DNA of 64,000 bases from Colius striatus (taxonomy: Eukaryota > Chordata > Aves > Coliiformes > Coliidae): NCBI RefSeq assembly GCF_028858725.1, contig NC_084760.1, positions 65,663,867 to 65,727,866 of the forward strand, in the 5' to 3' direction. The notes under the pieces are model-generated. The model did no database searches and was not told the origin of the DNA. It saw only the letters and a list, made by a program, of their open reading frames with translations. This document shows, piece by piece, positions 13,901 to 25,054 of the stretch (its first letter is position 1; each line of letters begins with the position of its first letter). The position numbers were made by a program, and so were the translations under genes.

Positions 13901-15154
13901 CACAGACAAACAGCAGTTATGAAGTTTTACTTGGGTTAACTCTGCATGTAGACAGGGAAGTGGACAAAATGGGCACTCTGGATCTCTTCCACCTCTGATA
14001 TCTAGGAGTTGTGTTTTCTCTGTTCTGTCTATTCATATTCTAACAAGAAACTAGATGTTTTAGTAGATCCCTTTTACCTCAATAATGATAAAGGTCCTTA
14101 CAACACCACACAACAGAGCTTCTCTCTGCTGACACTCTCAAGTTTATTGGCAAGAACATTTACAGGATCAGCCAATTTCAAGAAAATATTACAGAACATG
14201 TCCAAAACAGGGATACTCTGCCTGCTCTTACACAACAAACATGGTTTTAAAAGAAAAGGAAAAACCAAACTCCTCGCAGAGAAAAATATTCCACAGGAGA
14301 TGTTTCTCAGATAAAAGTATTCCAGCAAACTGTTCCCAAATAAATCCAGCAACCAGGCACAGGCATTACTGGCAAATATCAAAAACATTGCTGAGAAATA
14401 CCACAGACACCTTGCAACAACACCCCAAATGGGCAAGAAGAAGGAAGGAGAAATAAGCACTGAAGGCATCAGATCTGTCAAAAAACACTACTCTCAGACA
14501 GCTGACAGATTTGGGCTCTGATGGTCAAACTCCAACGTGCTTCAGAGTTTGAAGAGAGGCTGAGAAAGCCAGCAAAGAAAAGAAAAATTGGGATTTTTCA
14601 CTTGTTGGGCCATTGCATCTTGTTCCAGCAGCTACGCTGAGTTCCAACAGTCCTGTTCTGAGGTCATGCTTTCTGCAAAGTCTCCACTTAGGAATTTTAA
14701 GTAGCAGTTCAGAAATGAGTGTTTTAAGAAGTGGGCAACTAGTTGCTCTGGAGACCAGCAGTGTCACAGTATCTTCACAGACCTGGCCATGCCACCTTTA
14801 ACTCTCTATATCTCTCTCTGCCCGTTTAAGTGCTTCTAATCACTATATGCCATCCAACAGCTTCCTCTGAAATGTGTGTGCACACCACTTACTAAAGACT
14901 GGCAAACATAGATAAGTCAGTCCTTGCTATGAGGTATGACCTGATGTGTGGCTCAAAGGAATGCCTCTCCACACTTCTCTCTCTCCCCAGCTATGCCACT
15001 CTTTATTTATTTGAGCTGGGATAACTCAGCCTGCCTGCTGCAACCTCACTCAGTGGCAGGATGCAGGATCTGTTACCAGATGCACTGGTTCTGTTACAAA
15101 TTTCCTACGTGGTCTCTAGCAAGTCCCCTGCAATCTAATGCTTCTCAAATAGAG
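7985..15154. other. Non-coding stretch, no gene recognised
   Basis: About 7.2 kb without any open frame that I can relate to a protein. Base composition is ordinary, with no CpG-rich patch, and there is no clear repeat family. The longest frames (about 125-150 codons at 9718-10092, 11107-11562 and 14098-14481) have no recognisable domain and overlap frames on the other strand. Confidence 0.5.
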
Positions 15155-15262
15155 TAATCTAAGTTGGAAGAGATTTCTTGAAGTCATCAAGCCCAGGTCC
15201 CTGCTCAAAGCATATCCACCTTGACCATGTTACTCAGGGTCTTGCCCAGTCTATGGTAGGCA
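15155..15262 (-). mobile_element. Old, diverged CR1 LINE fragment
   Basis: The string from AAGTTGGAAGAG through CCCTGCTCAAAGCA to TACTCAGGGTCTTGCCCAG follows the layout of the inverted CR1 3' region (tail-proximal GGTTGGAAGGGACC block, then CCCCCTGCTCAAAGCAGG, then GTTGCTCAGGGCCTTGTCCAG). It is clearly more diverged than the other copies and has lost the terminal octamer repeats, which suggests an older subfamily. Confidence 0.65.
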
Positions 15263-16318
15263 AACTTTGGAGGCAACTCTCTCTGCTGGTTTAAGATGCA
15301 AATAAAGCTACCCCTGCCTCTATGGCAGCTTGTCATATACACTGCTTAATGTATGGATTGTCCCTTGCTTTGCACTCAGATGGGACCATCTCTGAGGTTA
15401 ATAATACTGGGAAAGGCCTAAGTTAGGTGAAATATAAGAGCTTCACCACTAACTATCCTTATAGCTTCAAAGCCCTGGACACTCATGGGTCTAGTATGGG
15501 GTAAACTACAGGATGATAGACACAAATGCTTAAGCTCTGAAGATAAGGATTCTGACAAATAAGCTGTAGTAAGACTGTCCATGGTTAAGATATTTCTATC
15601 TCATATATGCTCAGAGCTGCACCTCTTATTCTGTGTTTTTCTAACCCTGACAAAATATTGAAAGACATTTGAAAAAGAAAAAATTGCACCAGGGATAGTA
15701 CTTTGTCTCATCCTAAACACAGGATTGTCCAGGTGTAAAAACATCCTTTCAGCTAGGTGAAACTTCCCCAGGGCAGAAATGGTCCTAAATGCTGGGAGCC
15801 TGCCTGCAGAAGCTGAGAGAAGGCAGTCTGCAAGGGTTGTTGCAGAGTCAATACCATGTGGAAGCACTAATGCTCACCTGTGGTTTCTCCCCTAAATGCA
15901 GACACATGAGAAGCAACCTGCCTCCCACAGTCCAGGAGAGAAACCATCCCTTTCCAAAACAGTCCAGGACAGGTTTAGAGCAGGATGATGGTCTCTGGAA
16001 AACAGCCACTAACTGTACTGGCTGCAAAGAAACTACTTCATCTGCAGCTGGGCAATACAGAGATACAGTAACTTCACACCATCAGGCCTTTCTGTCCTTC
16101 ATGCACCCACAGTTGTCACACATACTTCAGGATGCTCTTCAGATGCGTTGTCTCCACCTAGCTGCTGTGGATAGGGATGTGTCCAATCCAGCCACCTCCT
16201 AAGAACAAGATCTTAGGTCCACAGCAACTGTGTTTAGACCTCCACCTTCCAACTTTCAGAAAGCATCAGAGTCTGGGACAAGGCAGCATCTGAGCTTGAA
16301 TTTGCCTATCAGCTCCAG
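15263..16318. other. Non-coding stretch, no gene recognised
   Basis: No supported gene or repeat. A 137-codon plus-strand frame at 15789-16202 has no recognisable domain. Confidence 0.4.
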
Positions 16319-16369
16319 AAGCAGAGTGCAAGAATGACCTGATCTGAAGGCTGTGGCACAGATGAAGAT
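16319..16369 (+). repeat. Left copy of a 51-bp imperfect direct repeat
   Basis: The 51-bp segment starting AAGCAGAGTGCAAGAATGAC and ending GATGAAGAT recurs at 16532-16582 with the same length and a handful of substitutions. The two copies bracket a CR1 tail fragment and about 30 bp of non-CR1 sequence. Confidence 0.85.
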
Positions 16370-16371
16370 CC

Positions 16372-16502
16372 CTGCAGGTATTTAAAAGATGCATAGATGA
16401 GGTGCTGAAGGACTTGGATTAGTGATGGTTTTGGCAGTATTAATGGCTAGACTCAATGATCCTAAAGGTCTTTTCCAATTTAAATGATTCTATGATTCTA
16501 TG
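16372..16502 (+). mobile_element. CR1 LINE tail fragment, plus orientation
   Basis: The sequence runs from AGGTATTTAAAAGATG through GAGGTGCTGAAGGAC and ends with ATGATTCTATGATTCTATG, the sense-orientation CR1 3' tail. It shares unusual differences from the common CR1 form (for example TTCCAATTTAAATGATTC) with the copy ending at 22542, so the two are closely related. Confidence 0.9.
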
Positions 16503-16531
16503 GGAAGCCAGTGACGAAAGGGAAGTGCATG

Positions 16532-16582
16532 AAGCAGAGTGCAAGAACAACCTGGTCTGAAGGCCGCAGCGTGGATGAAGAT
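16532..16582 (+). repeat. Right copy of a 51-bp imperfect direct repeat
   Basis: Second copy of the repeat at 16319-16369, starting AAGCAGAGTGCAAGAACAAC and ending GATGAAGAT. At 51 bp it is much too long to be a CR1 target-site duplication; a local tandem duplication later interrupted or rearranged is more likely. Confidence 0.85.
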
Positions 16583-18556
16583 ACACAGTCATCATTCCCA
16601 TGTCACATAAGCTGAGGAGAGGAGAGAGAAGGATTTATTTGTGTTTCATCCTCCAACTTCTCTCACACCACCCAACAACTTCACCGGCAGTACAGCCACA
16701 AAGTTTGCCACTGCAGGCACTCAGGGCCAGTTCTGCTTGAAGGACTGAAATTCCTGCTCCATGAATTCCTGCATTGTGCACATCTTTCACCAAAACTTCA
16801 GTCATCTCCTCTGGAAAAAAAACAAAAGCAGACAACAACTTCCCCAGTCACCAGACGATGAGTTCCAGTGTGACTTTGAGTGGCTGCACTGAGCCACTCG
16901 GAAACATCACATACTGAGCCAATAAAAGGCACTATCCAGGTGCAACATCACCCACCACCCAAGGTGGAATTTTCCAGCACCAGCTGAAAACAAAGCTGGA
17001 AAGCAAAGAACAGGATGAAGAAGCAAAAAAAAAAAAACAAGGAAAGGAAGAAAACGCCAAATCCAAGGTCAACATCTAAACTTAACAATGGAAATCTCCA
17101 GAAACATTCAAGTCAATAGGGAAAGAAGCATAAACCAAAGAAGATATGGGATTAAATTCCCAACTCAGAACAAAACTAAATTAGCTGACAAACAAAACGA
17201 GAGGCAAAAGAGCTTCAAACAATGCTAAAGAAAGTTTGGAAAAAGAAGTGTTCCCAACAGAGAAATAGTTTTAAAATATTTTAATTTTATATAAATCTTT
17301 ACTTTTAAAATATGAACTATAAAGAAATGTTTACTAACAATCAGTATTGCCCAAGCAAAAAAAAAGACACTAAGCTCTGATTCCAAAGTCACATGTGCCC
17401 TCATGCCAGCAGTAAGGTCCCAAAGGTGAGATATTGATACATTTCCAAACTCTGGGGTTTCTAAGCCAATCTAAGGCTGTTTATTTGCTGTCTGAATTTT
17501 AAAGCTATGAACCAACTTTTCCATTGTGTTTGGTTTTGATTTCAACATCCTATCTGGAACATTCAGCTCATGTTTTCATGTTTTTCTAAGCGACCGTGGG
17601 GGTTAGAAACTTACTTTTTTTTAAAAAAATGAGAAAATGGAAACTCTTATGCAGTATCTTCATTCCAACAGCTGGGAGTTTCAGGGAAAAAAAAATATAT
17701 ATACACAACATCCCAAGACCACTGATAGAACCATAAGGCTTGGCAGCCACTGCAATATGCCAATTAAAAAAAAAACAGACCAAAAAGCACCCTATTTCTC
17801 CTCCATACATAATTCTCTTACTTGTATAATCCAGCCTCTCCTTCAAAGAGTTCACTGGAGTGTTTATTGAACTGGTGTACTAAAAAATAACTATTTGCAA
17901 CTTCTTTAAAGAATCTCAATTAAAGCATGGCTTGGATGGCTAACAAGCAAATATCGTTGCTGTTACACCTGTCACAGACAAACAAACAACATCTGCTTGG
18001 ATATGATCAAGGCATTATTTCCGGAGAAGCAGCACTCCCAAGACCATAAATCCACATGGTGCCTGTGAGTGCCAGATTTTATGTCCGTATCTCAAAGTAA
18101 ACTCCAAGAAGTGGAAAATCACAAGGAGACATGGAGCCCCTTAATGATTTCATCAACAGCTTAGAAGAGTCCTGTGCTGTGTTTGTTCTGGCAAATACAT
18201 GAAATGTCTAAGCCTCATGAAAATGCAAGTGTTGGAGTAGGTAAATAAATGATGAAGAAAGTTCTCCCACACTAGAAGAGTCCTGGCTGGCTTTTGCCTG
18301 TCAATATTCACACAGAGATGCACAGTAGCATGTGCTGATCTTCCAAAATATATGCCCCCAAACTCACCTTAACTTTTGAAACATTTCCCCTGACTTGCAG
18401 CAGGTTTACAGCTGCTGGAGCCCTGCTGCTTTGAAGCACCCTTACATGCCAGGCAGCCTTACAGGATGCTGATCTCCATCCAGGGGTTTGGTGCCATTGA
18501 TGTGTTGCAGCTCTTACAATAACAGGATTCCTCCGGGCTAAGAAGATGTTCTGATG
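16583..18556. other. Non-coding, locally AT-rich stretch
   Basis: No gene is supported. There is a 13-base A run at about 17027-17039 and an AT-rich segment at 17270-17330 (TTTTAAAATATTTTAATTTT-like). Nothing recognisable beyond simple sequence. Confidence 0.45.
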
Positions 18557-18738
18557 ATCACAGAATCACAGAATGATAGGGGTTGGAAGGGACCTCTAGA
18601 GATCATCCAGTCCAACTCCCTGCCAAAGCAGGTTCCCCTCCATCAGATCACACACTAACATGTCCGGGTGGGTTTGGAAACCTCCAGAGAAGACGACTCC
18701 ACACCCTTCCTGGGCAGCCTGTGCCAGCACTCACTGGA
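18557..18738 (-). mobile_element. CR1 LINE tail fragment (about 180 bp)
   Basis: The left end reads ATCACAGAATCACAGAATG, the inverted CR1 tail, followed by the GGGGTTGGAAGGGACCTCTA and CATCAGATCACAC blocks seen in the other minus-strand copies. The element is cut off just after the CTGGGCAGCCTGTGCCAG block. Confidence 0.93.
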
Positions 18739-21700
18739 AGAGTGCACAATGATCACTGAAGACACGCATTCTTTAGATGTAAGTTTCTAGTGAGAAGCAG
18801 GATAGCAAAAAAGCTTCAGTCAGAATGCAACCTATTTCAGTGAAAAGTGGAATTCCTTTTGAAGCTGCTGCAGCATCAGAGCCAATTCATTCATGCTAAA
18901 GATCCTTTAGCTGCTCAGGAGACATACAGGATGCTTCATATGGCACCAGCATCAATTCACACCTCATTTAAAATCCCTGAGGGCTGGAGTGAAAATCAGG
19001 CTCTCCACCTAGAGCAGGGATCTCATAAGGAGGGCGAGAGTGTTTTTGAGGGTGAGATCTCTGTCTCAGGCAGCTGTTCAGTTCTGCTGGTTAGCTTCTT
19101 GGTGAGACAGAGCTCACTGTGTATCTCAGAAAGCACGAGCAGAGCTTCTGGCTTGCCTTGGCAATTCTGCCCAATGCAGCACTCTCAAGAATGAAAGCAA
19201 TTTCTCAGGAGCCTCTTGCAAAGTACCCAGAGCTGCTGCAGTTTCTTGTTGCAAACAGGGACATACATGACTGATCTGTACTTAGGACTGCTACAAGCTT
19301 CTATTTCTAGCTTGGAGCAATTGTCTTTGATGGGATGCTGCTGCCCAGTGCAGCCAGAACTGGTGATGACCAGAGAAGGGATAATGTTGCAGAACAGGCT
19401 TGACTCCCCATGCTCCTTATAATGCTCCTGGACTGCTAACTCCAGACAGGGTCAGAAGGAAGCCACACTGGACTGAAAAGTGCCAGACATAGGTCCTGAG
19501 TTTCCTGGGGTAAAATTATTATGCTGGTAACCACTTGGATTTTGCAGGACTTCCTTCTCCTCTTCCTTGGCACTATGTGACTCAGTTTCCAACAGACACT
19601 GCACATATAACATTTGTAGACCATCATGGGAAAGATCTTAGGTCTGAGAAGAGAGAATTTGCCAGACAGGCTTCTGGAGGTGGTGCTTCTCTCTACACTG
19701 CATAAACTTTGCTGAGGAGGTTCTTTGCTCTGACAGACCAGCTATGGACACGGACAGAAGTAACACTGTTCTGCTTTTTAAGAACCCCCAAGAAAGGATA
19801 TTCACTTTCCCAAGCAATCTAATCCACTGCTTTGCTATCCTTACCCTTGGAAACATCTTGCTGATCCCAAATTCTGATGTCCCTTGCTATGCCCTAAGAC
19901 TAACACAGTTTGTCTTCAGCTAGCATAAACACAAAGAGCACATTACAAAGAGCACAGATGACCTCCCGTATGTTTGGAGATTGCTATAGCCTCTTAAGTC
20001 CTCCCTTCCTTAAACTAAGCAACCTTCAGATTCTCTCCACCTTCCCTTGAAGATCATATTTTCTAGACTAACATGAGTCTAGTCTTCACCTTTGCCTGCA
20101 TCCCCATTTGTCCTGTCCTGTGACTGCATGTCAGTGCTCAGCATAACGACACCTGCAGGGAACCTGCTTCTCCTCCTACTGCTGCAAGTCTCCAAGCAAG
20201 ATGCAAGATAAACAATGAAATATAAGCCTAGGTCTCCACCAGATCCTTTCCAGAGCACAATAAATTGTAATCAAAACATTGAGCTGTGGCACAATGTGCT
20301 GCTCCAAGAAGCAGGGAGCCTGATGACTCTGCAGCTTCTTCCACAAAAGAGCTTTGAACAGGATTGCCTCTTGGCCAGAGCTACAGTCAACCATGGCCCT
20401 CACTCAGGATCTCCAGGCAATAAGGTGAGGAGAGAAAAGGGTCAGGCTTTGGGGCACAGGCACATAGCTAACACCAGCTGGTCAGAGGCATTAGAGGTAA
20501 TGGCTTTTTAAAATATCAGGCTATTGCTGCTTTTTTGAGGTATAGATTTTAGATACTGCTGACAGATTGGTCTTTTGATAAAGTGGCTCTAAAGCAGGAC
20601 AAGAGAGATTAGATCTGATGAGATGTGACTGTTTTGACCTACAGTGCCTTATGCTCCCCAACCCTCAGTTCTTTTAGGTTTTTTATCAGGTATGGGGCAC
20701 CACAGAAAAGGGGTGTCCAAACAAAAATGGAGGAGATTGAGCAAACTGAGAGTGGTTGCAAGGATGGGCCCTTCAGTCTCTGCTGGAGCCAGGAGATAAC
20801 ACTAACACTATTAGTTTGCAGATTCATCTCCACCAAGATGCCACAGGGGTGGCTACAAAAGGAAGAACTACTCCTTGGGTGACATCTCACAGGCTCCAGG
20901 TGAGTCAAGGCTTCCTCAGGCTCTCAACATGGGTAAGGGGTGGGCAGGAGAGGTGTAGAGGAAGGCAAGACATCACATCGGCCCCCAAAAAAGAGAGCAC
21001 AGCCATTTTCTGAAACTCACTGTAGCACTCAGACTGCTCATCCAGGACTATTTTTTCAGGTATCAGTTTCACATATTCAAGGAACTAAACCAATTATCCA
21101 TCTTTTCCTCCAGGTGTGCAAGACTTGTGTCTCCTCAGCAAAGCAGAAATGTGGGGAGATGGAATATGTGCTTGTGGAGGTGCCAGGTTAGAGCAGAGAC
21201 AGGCACTGGAAGGAAGGAGAGTAGATGGAAAATACCAAAACTACATTGTTCAAGGGAGTTAACGCTTTCACCCTGTAATGAAACAGGAAAAGTGATATCA
21301 GTGGAGATTACAAACTCAAACTAGTGCAAAATTAAACCTCCTGCATGTGCCAACGCTCTCTGTGGAACCAAAGATCCTGGATGTGAGCACAAGTGCCATG
21401 TTTTCCTGTAGAATGACTCGCAGCAAGGCTGGAACTTCAGGCGGTCTCAAGCCCTGCTATTCCAACAGCAAGACTGTCCAAACCACCACAGACTAGAAAA
21501 CTGTATTGCTGACACCAGATTTCCACCTGCTCACTGTGTTTTCTCAGATAGCCAGTTTCAGTATGCCCATTTTCATAACAAGTCTGCAATGAAGGGGCAA
21601 AACTCATCCAAGCAGTAGAGAATAATTCTTTTTTGTTTTTTAAAAAGCAAGCATCACAGAGTCCAGCTCTTACAATGAAAGCTGGGATGCAGTGGAGATT

Positions 21701-22207
21701 GAGGGACTCTTTTTTGCCATGTTGGCCACTATTTCCTCACCTTTGGACTGGTGTGAAGGATGGAGAGCTCTCTGGTGGCAAAATGTGAATTTGCAAAGAT
21801 GGGCATTCAGCAGCCTCACTGCTTTTCCGCGCTTAGGTGAAAGGCACAAGAGCAAAACAGAAACAGAGCAGTCCTGTGCTGCCTTCTAGAGCACTGGAAA
21901 GCAGTCAGTGAACACTGAGCAAGATGCTTTTTAGCAGAGGAGTGCCTGTTTTAGAGCCTGGTACAACTCTCAGCTCGTAGCCTGCCCCAACACAAGCTCT
22001 GCAGCCCTTTCTCCACCCGAGACATGCATGCTGTGCTGAGACACACATTCACAGGACAAGAGGTACCTGCATCTGTTTACATGAGCGTTTTTTAGGGGAT
22101 GCCATGGCTCCAGTCCAAATAAAACTAGACAGTACTGCTCTAGGAATCCAAGATACTAGTGAGAGAACACAAAAGCTGATGGGATGTCAGTCGGGGAAAG
22201 AGACCTT
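18739..22207. other. Non-coding stretch, no gene recognised
   Basis: No gene or repeat family is supported in this 3.5 kb. Plus-strand frames at 18847-19194 and 20215-20511 have no recognisable domain and no consistent splice signals. Confidence 0.45.
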
Positions 22208-22542
22208 ATGGCTCTCTAAAACTAGCTGACAGGAGGTTGTAGTGAGATGAGGGTTGGTCTCTCCTCCCAAGTAACAAGTGACAGGACAAGAGGAAATGGC
22301 CTCAAGTTGCACCAGGGGAGGTTTAGATTTGAGATTAGGAAAAATTTCTTCACTGAAAGAGTTATCAAGCATTGGATCAGGCTGCCCAGGGAGGTGGTGG
22401 AGTCACCATCCTTGGAGGTATTTAAAAGATATCTAGATGAGGTGCTGAAGGACATGGGTTAGTGATGGGCCTGGCAGTATTAATGGCTGGACTCAATGAT
22501 CCTAAACATCTTTTCCAATTTAAATGATTCTATGATCCTATG
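22208..22542 (+). mobile_element. CR1 LINE 3' fragment, plus orientation (about 335 bp)
   Basis: The plus strand encodes CR1 ORF2 C-terminal residues ([40 protein letters not shown]) in one open frame from 22247 to 22459, then the 3' tail ends with GATTCTATGATCCTATGG. The amino-acid signature ([15 protein letters not shown] in place of [15 protein letters not shown]) shows a different CR1 subfamily from the minus-strand copies. Confidence 0.93.
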
Positions 22543-23700
22543 GTAAGGCAGTGACAAAATGAAAGGGAAGTGCATGGAACTGGTCTGCTTGGAGAAACAT
22601 CAGCAGCTGTTTAACCTACCAGCCAAGGGGAGAAACGCCTCAATCCTCATCATCCATATTTTAGGAGACTTCAAAACAGAAGCAAGACCCAGCCAAAAAA
22701 CAGGAGAATTTGGGTGAGAAAGATCTCAGACTAACACGATTTTTATGAAGCAACAGGCTTTTTGGCACTTTTTGGCACAGATTTTTGGCATTGCCTTCTT
22801 AAAGAACAGTCAAGCTCAAGTGTACAGTAGTCCTTAAAGAGTCTAAGAAGACCTGGAGAAGCCAAAACCACCCCATCTCACACCAATAACTCACGTACAA
22901 AGCTTGCTCCTTAAGGCCTACCTTGACACCTAGTTCTCAGCTATGTGTCACAGCTCCTATTTGCTTGAAGATCAGCAGACCCACAATCTGGACACATCTG
23001 GCATGCGTAGTAACCCCATGGGACCTGGAAAAGAGAGACAGCAGTGACATACCACCAGTCCTTTCTGGCATTCGCTCTGGCACAAGCCTCAGCATGCAGA
23101 TGAGCAATGTCCATGCAACCTCAAAGAGCTGTTCCCACCTCCTGGCCCAGTGCAGCAGCCTCCTGCCCAGCTGCCCCTCCATAAGGTGTAGTGAACACTA
23201 GGAGTCTTCACTGGTTCAAATGGTGCTGACTAGAAATCAGAGAAGACAAAATCCACAGAAGCCAGAAAGAATGAAATCCACAGAGGTGTAATGTCAAACT
23301 CAAGATGTTCCTACCTGCACATTGGAGGCTAGCAGACCATCTAGCCCATCTTCTGCTGCCAGCTAATTGCTTTCATCCATCCTTCTTCAGGCATCTGCTG
23401 TCAGGAAGAGGATACTAGGCCAGACAGACAACTGATCTGACCTATGACAATATGAGTGGAGCTGTGACATCCCAGGCCCTAGCAAGCCTGTCCCTGGGCA
23501 ATTCCCTCTGCAGCTCCGTAATGGTCCTTCCAGTCTAAGAACCTGTACCATGCTCCAGGAACGACCAAGAGCTGGCCAAGACTGTCAGCTTAAGCATCTC
23601 CACAGGAGGCAGCCACAGCATCTGGGGAGAGACATGAGGCTGCTAGGGAAAGCCTCAGAGGAGGAAAAAAAATCCAAAACCAACACGGAGAAAAAAAAAA
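22543..23700. other. Non-coding stretch, no gene recognised
   Basis: No gene is supported. A short motif, TTTTTGGCA, appears three times at about 22759-22790. The first 40 bases after the CR1 tail resemble those that follow the CR1 fragment at 16372-16502. Confidence 0.45.
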
Positions 23701-23734
23701 ACCCGTGAGCTGTAAAGTACTGGATTGTATCTGC

Positions 23735-24400
23735 CCTTCGCGGCCACCAGGTGACACCGTGCCCGCGGCAGCAGGCCAGCCGGCCGACACTCACCGCCCC
23801 CTCCCCCGGCACACCCCGCGGCGGCCTAGCACCGATACCCTCAGCGGCCCGGACACCGCCACCTTCAGGGGCCCAGACAGCGCCACCCCCAGGGACCCGG
23901 GCATCGCCACCCTCAGAGCGCGGACACTGCCATCCTCAGGGACCCAGGCATTGCCACCCTCAGGGATCCGGGCACTGCCACCCTCAGGGACCCAGGCATT
24001 GCCACCCTCAGGGATCCGGGCACTGCCACCCTCAGGGACTCGGGCACCGCCACTCTCAGAGCCCGGGCACCGCCACCCTCAGGGAATCAGGCATCACCAA
24101 CCCTCAGGGCCCAGGCATGGCCACACGCAGCGGCCAGGACACCACCACCTTCAATGGGACCAGGCTGACCTCAGATTAGGGAGTAAAGGAACCGGGAACC
24201 ATCGTGAACTCAGGCCCGATCAAGAGGTGTCAGGGCCGGGGGAAGGATTGCTGGGCAGCCAGCAGAAGGCAGTGTTGCAGCACACCAGGTTCAGCCCGAA
24301 GGCCATGGGCTGGCAACCCGTGCTTCCCGGCTTCCTTCTCAAACGCAGCTCCGGTCGTGCTCTGGACCAGCACCCGCCCACGGTTTACTGGGCGACATGA
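23735..24400. promoter_or_regulatory. Isolated CpG-rich patch, possible promoter
   Basis: GC and CpG content rise sharply here against AT-richer flanks, with strings such as GTGCCCGCGGCAGCAGGCC and CACCCCGCGGCGGCC. On the minus strand a good splice-donor consensus (GGTGAGT) can be read at about 23792-23798, downstream of GC-rich sequence, as expected at the end of a short first exon. A CpG island promoter for a minus-strand transcript is possible. The minisatellite that fills most of the patch could equally explain the composition. No coding first exon is recognised. Confidence 0.35.
23822..24157 (+). repeat. 24-bp minisatellite, 14 units
   Basis: Fourteen units of exactly 24 bp, of the type ACCCAGGCATTGCCACCCTC plus AGGG, run without an indel. 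Units 6 and 8 are identical and units 7 and 9 are identical, so 23942-23989 and 23990-24037 form a 48-bp higher-order duplication, which looks recent. Because the period is a multiple of three and the unit lacks stops, long artificial open frames (Pro/Ser/Gly-rich) arise here. Confidence 0.95.
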
Positions 24401-24476
24401 CCCATGAAGAGATCTGAGCTGTGCTACTCAGGCAATGAAGTGGCTCAGAAAGACACTGGCAGCTGCTGAAGACTGG

Positions 24477-25049
24477 TGTCCTGGTTTCATCTGGGAGAGG
24501 GTTAATTTTTCCTCCTAGCAGCTGGTTCAGGGCTGTGTTTTGGGTTTAGTGTGAGAACAATATTGATAACACACTGATGTTTTAGTTGTTGCTAGGTAGC
24601 GCTTATCCTAAGCCAAGGACTTTTCAGTTTCCCATGCTCTGCCAGCGAGGAGGTGCACAAGGAGCTGAGAGGGAGCGTGGCCAGGACAGCTGACCTAAAC
24701 TAGCCACAGGGCCATTCCATACCCTAGAACATCATGCCCAGTACACAAAGTGGGGGAGCTGGTGAGGAGAGTCAATCACTGCTCAGGCATCGCAGAGCAT
24801 TGTTCATCACTTGAGTTTTTCATTTGGTTTTTTTTTCCCTTGGGTCTTATTTCTCTCTTTGTTATATTCCTTTTCACTACTTTTGTTGTTGTTATCTTTT
24901 ATTTCATTTCTGTCATTAAACTGTTCTTATCTCAACCCACAAATTTCATTTCCCCCCCCCCCCCCCCGATTCTCCTGCCCATCCCACTGGGGGTGTGGAG
25001 TATGCAAGCAGCTGCATGGTGCCTACTTGCTGTCTGAGGTTAAAAAACA
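24477..25049 (+). mobile_element. Solo LTR of an avian endogenous retrovirus (ERVL-like)
   Basis: The 573-bp element begins TGTCCTGG, ends AAAACA (TG...CA ends) and is flanked on both sides by ACTGG (24472-24476 and 25050-25054), a perfect 5-bp target duplication. Its body follows a layout I recognise from avian LTRs: a GATGTTTTAGTTGTTGCTAG block, a GCTCTGCCAGCGAGGAGGTG block, a pyrimidine-rich stretch, ATTAAACTGTTCTTATCTCA carrying an ATTAAA polyadenylation hexamer, and a poly-C run before GATTCTCCTGCCCATCCCAC. No gag, pol or env sequence is adjacent, so it is a solo LTR left by recombination. A 5-bp duplication fits class III (ERVL-type) elements; the class is an inference. Confidence 0.9.
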
Positions 25050-25054
25050 ACTGG

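Noticed and set aside
23705-24400. 231-codon plus-strand frame rich in Pro, Ser and Gly
   Set aside because: It is produced by the 24-bp minisatellite, whose period is a multiple of three and has no stops. A second plus frame is open over the same bases, and no domain is present.
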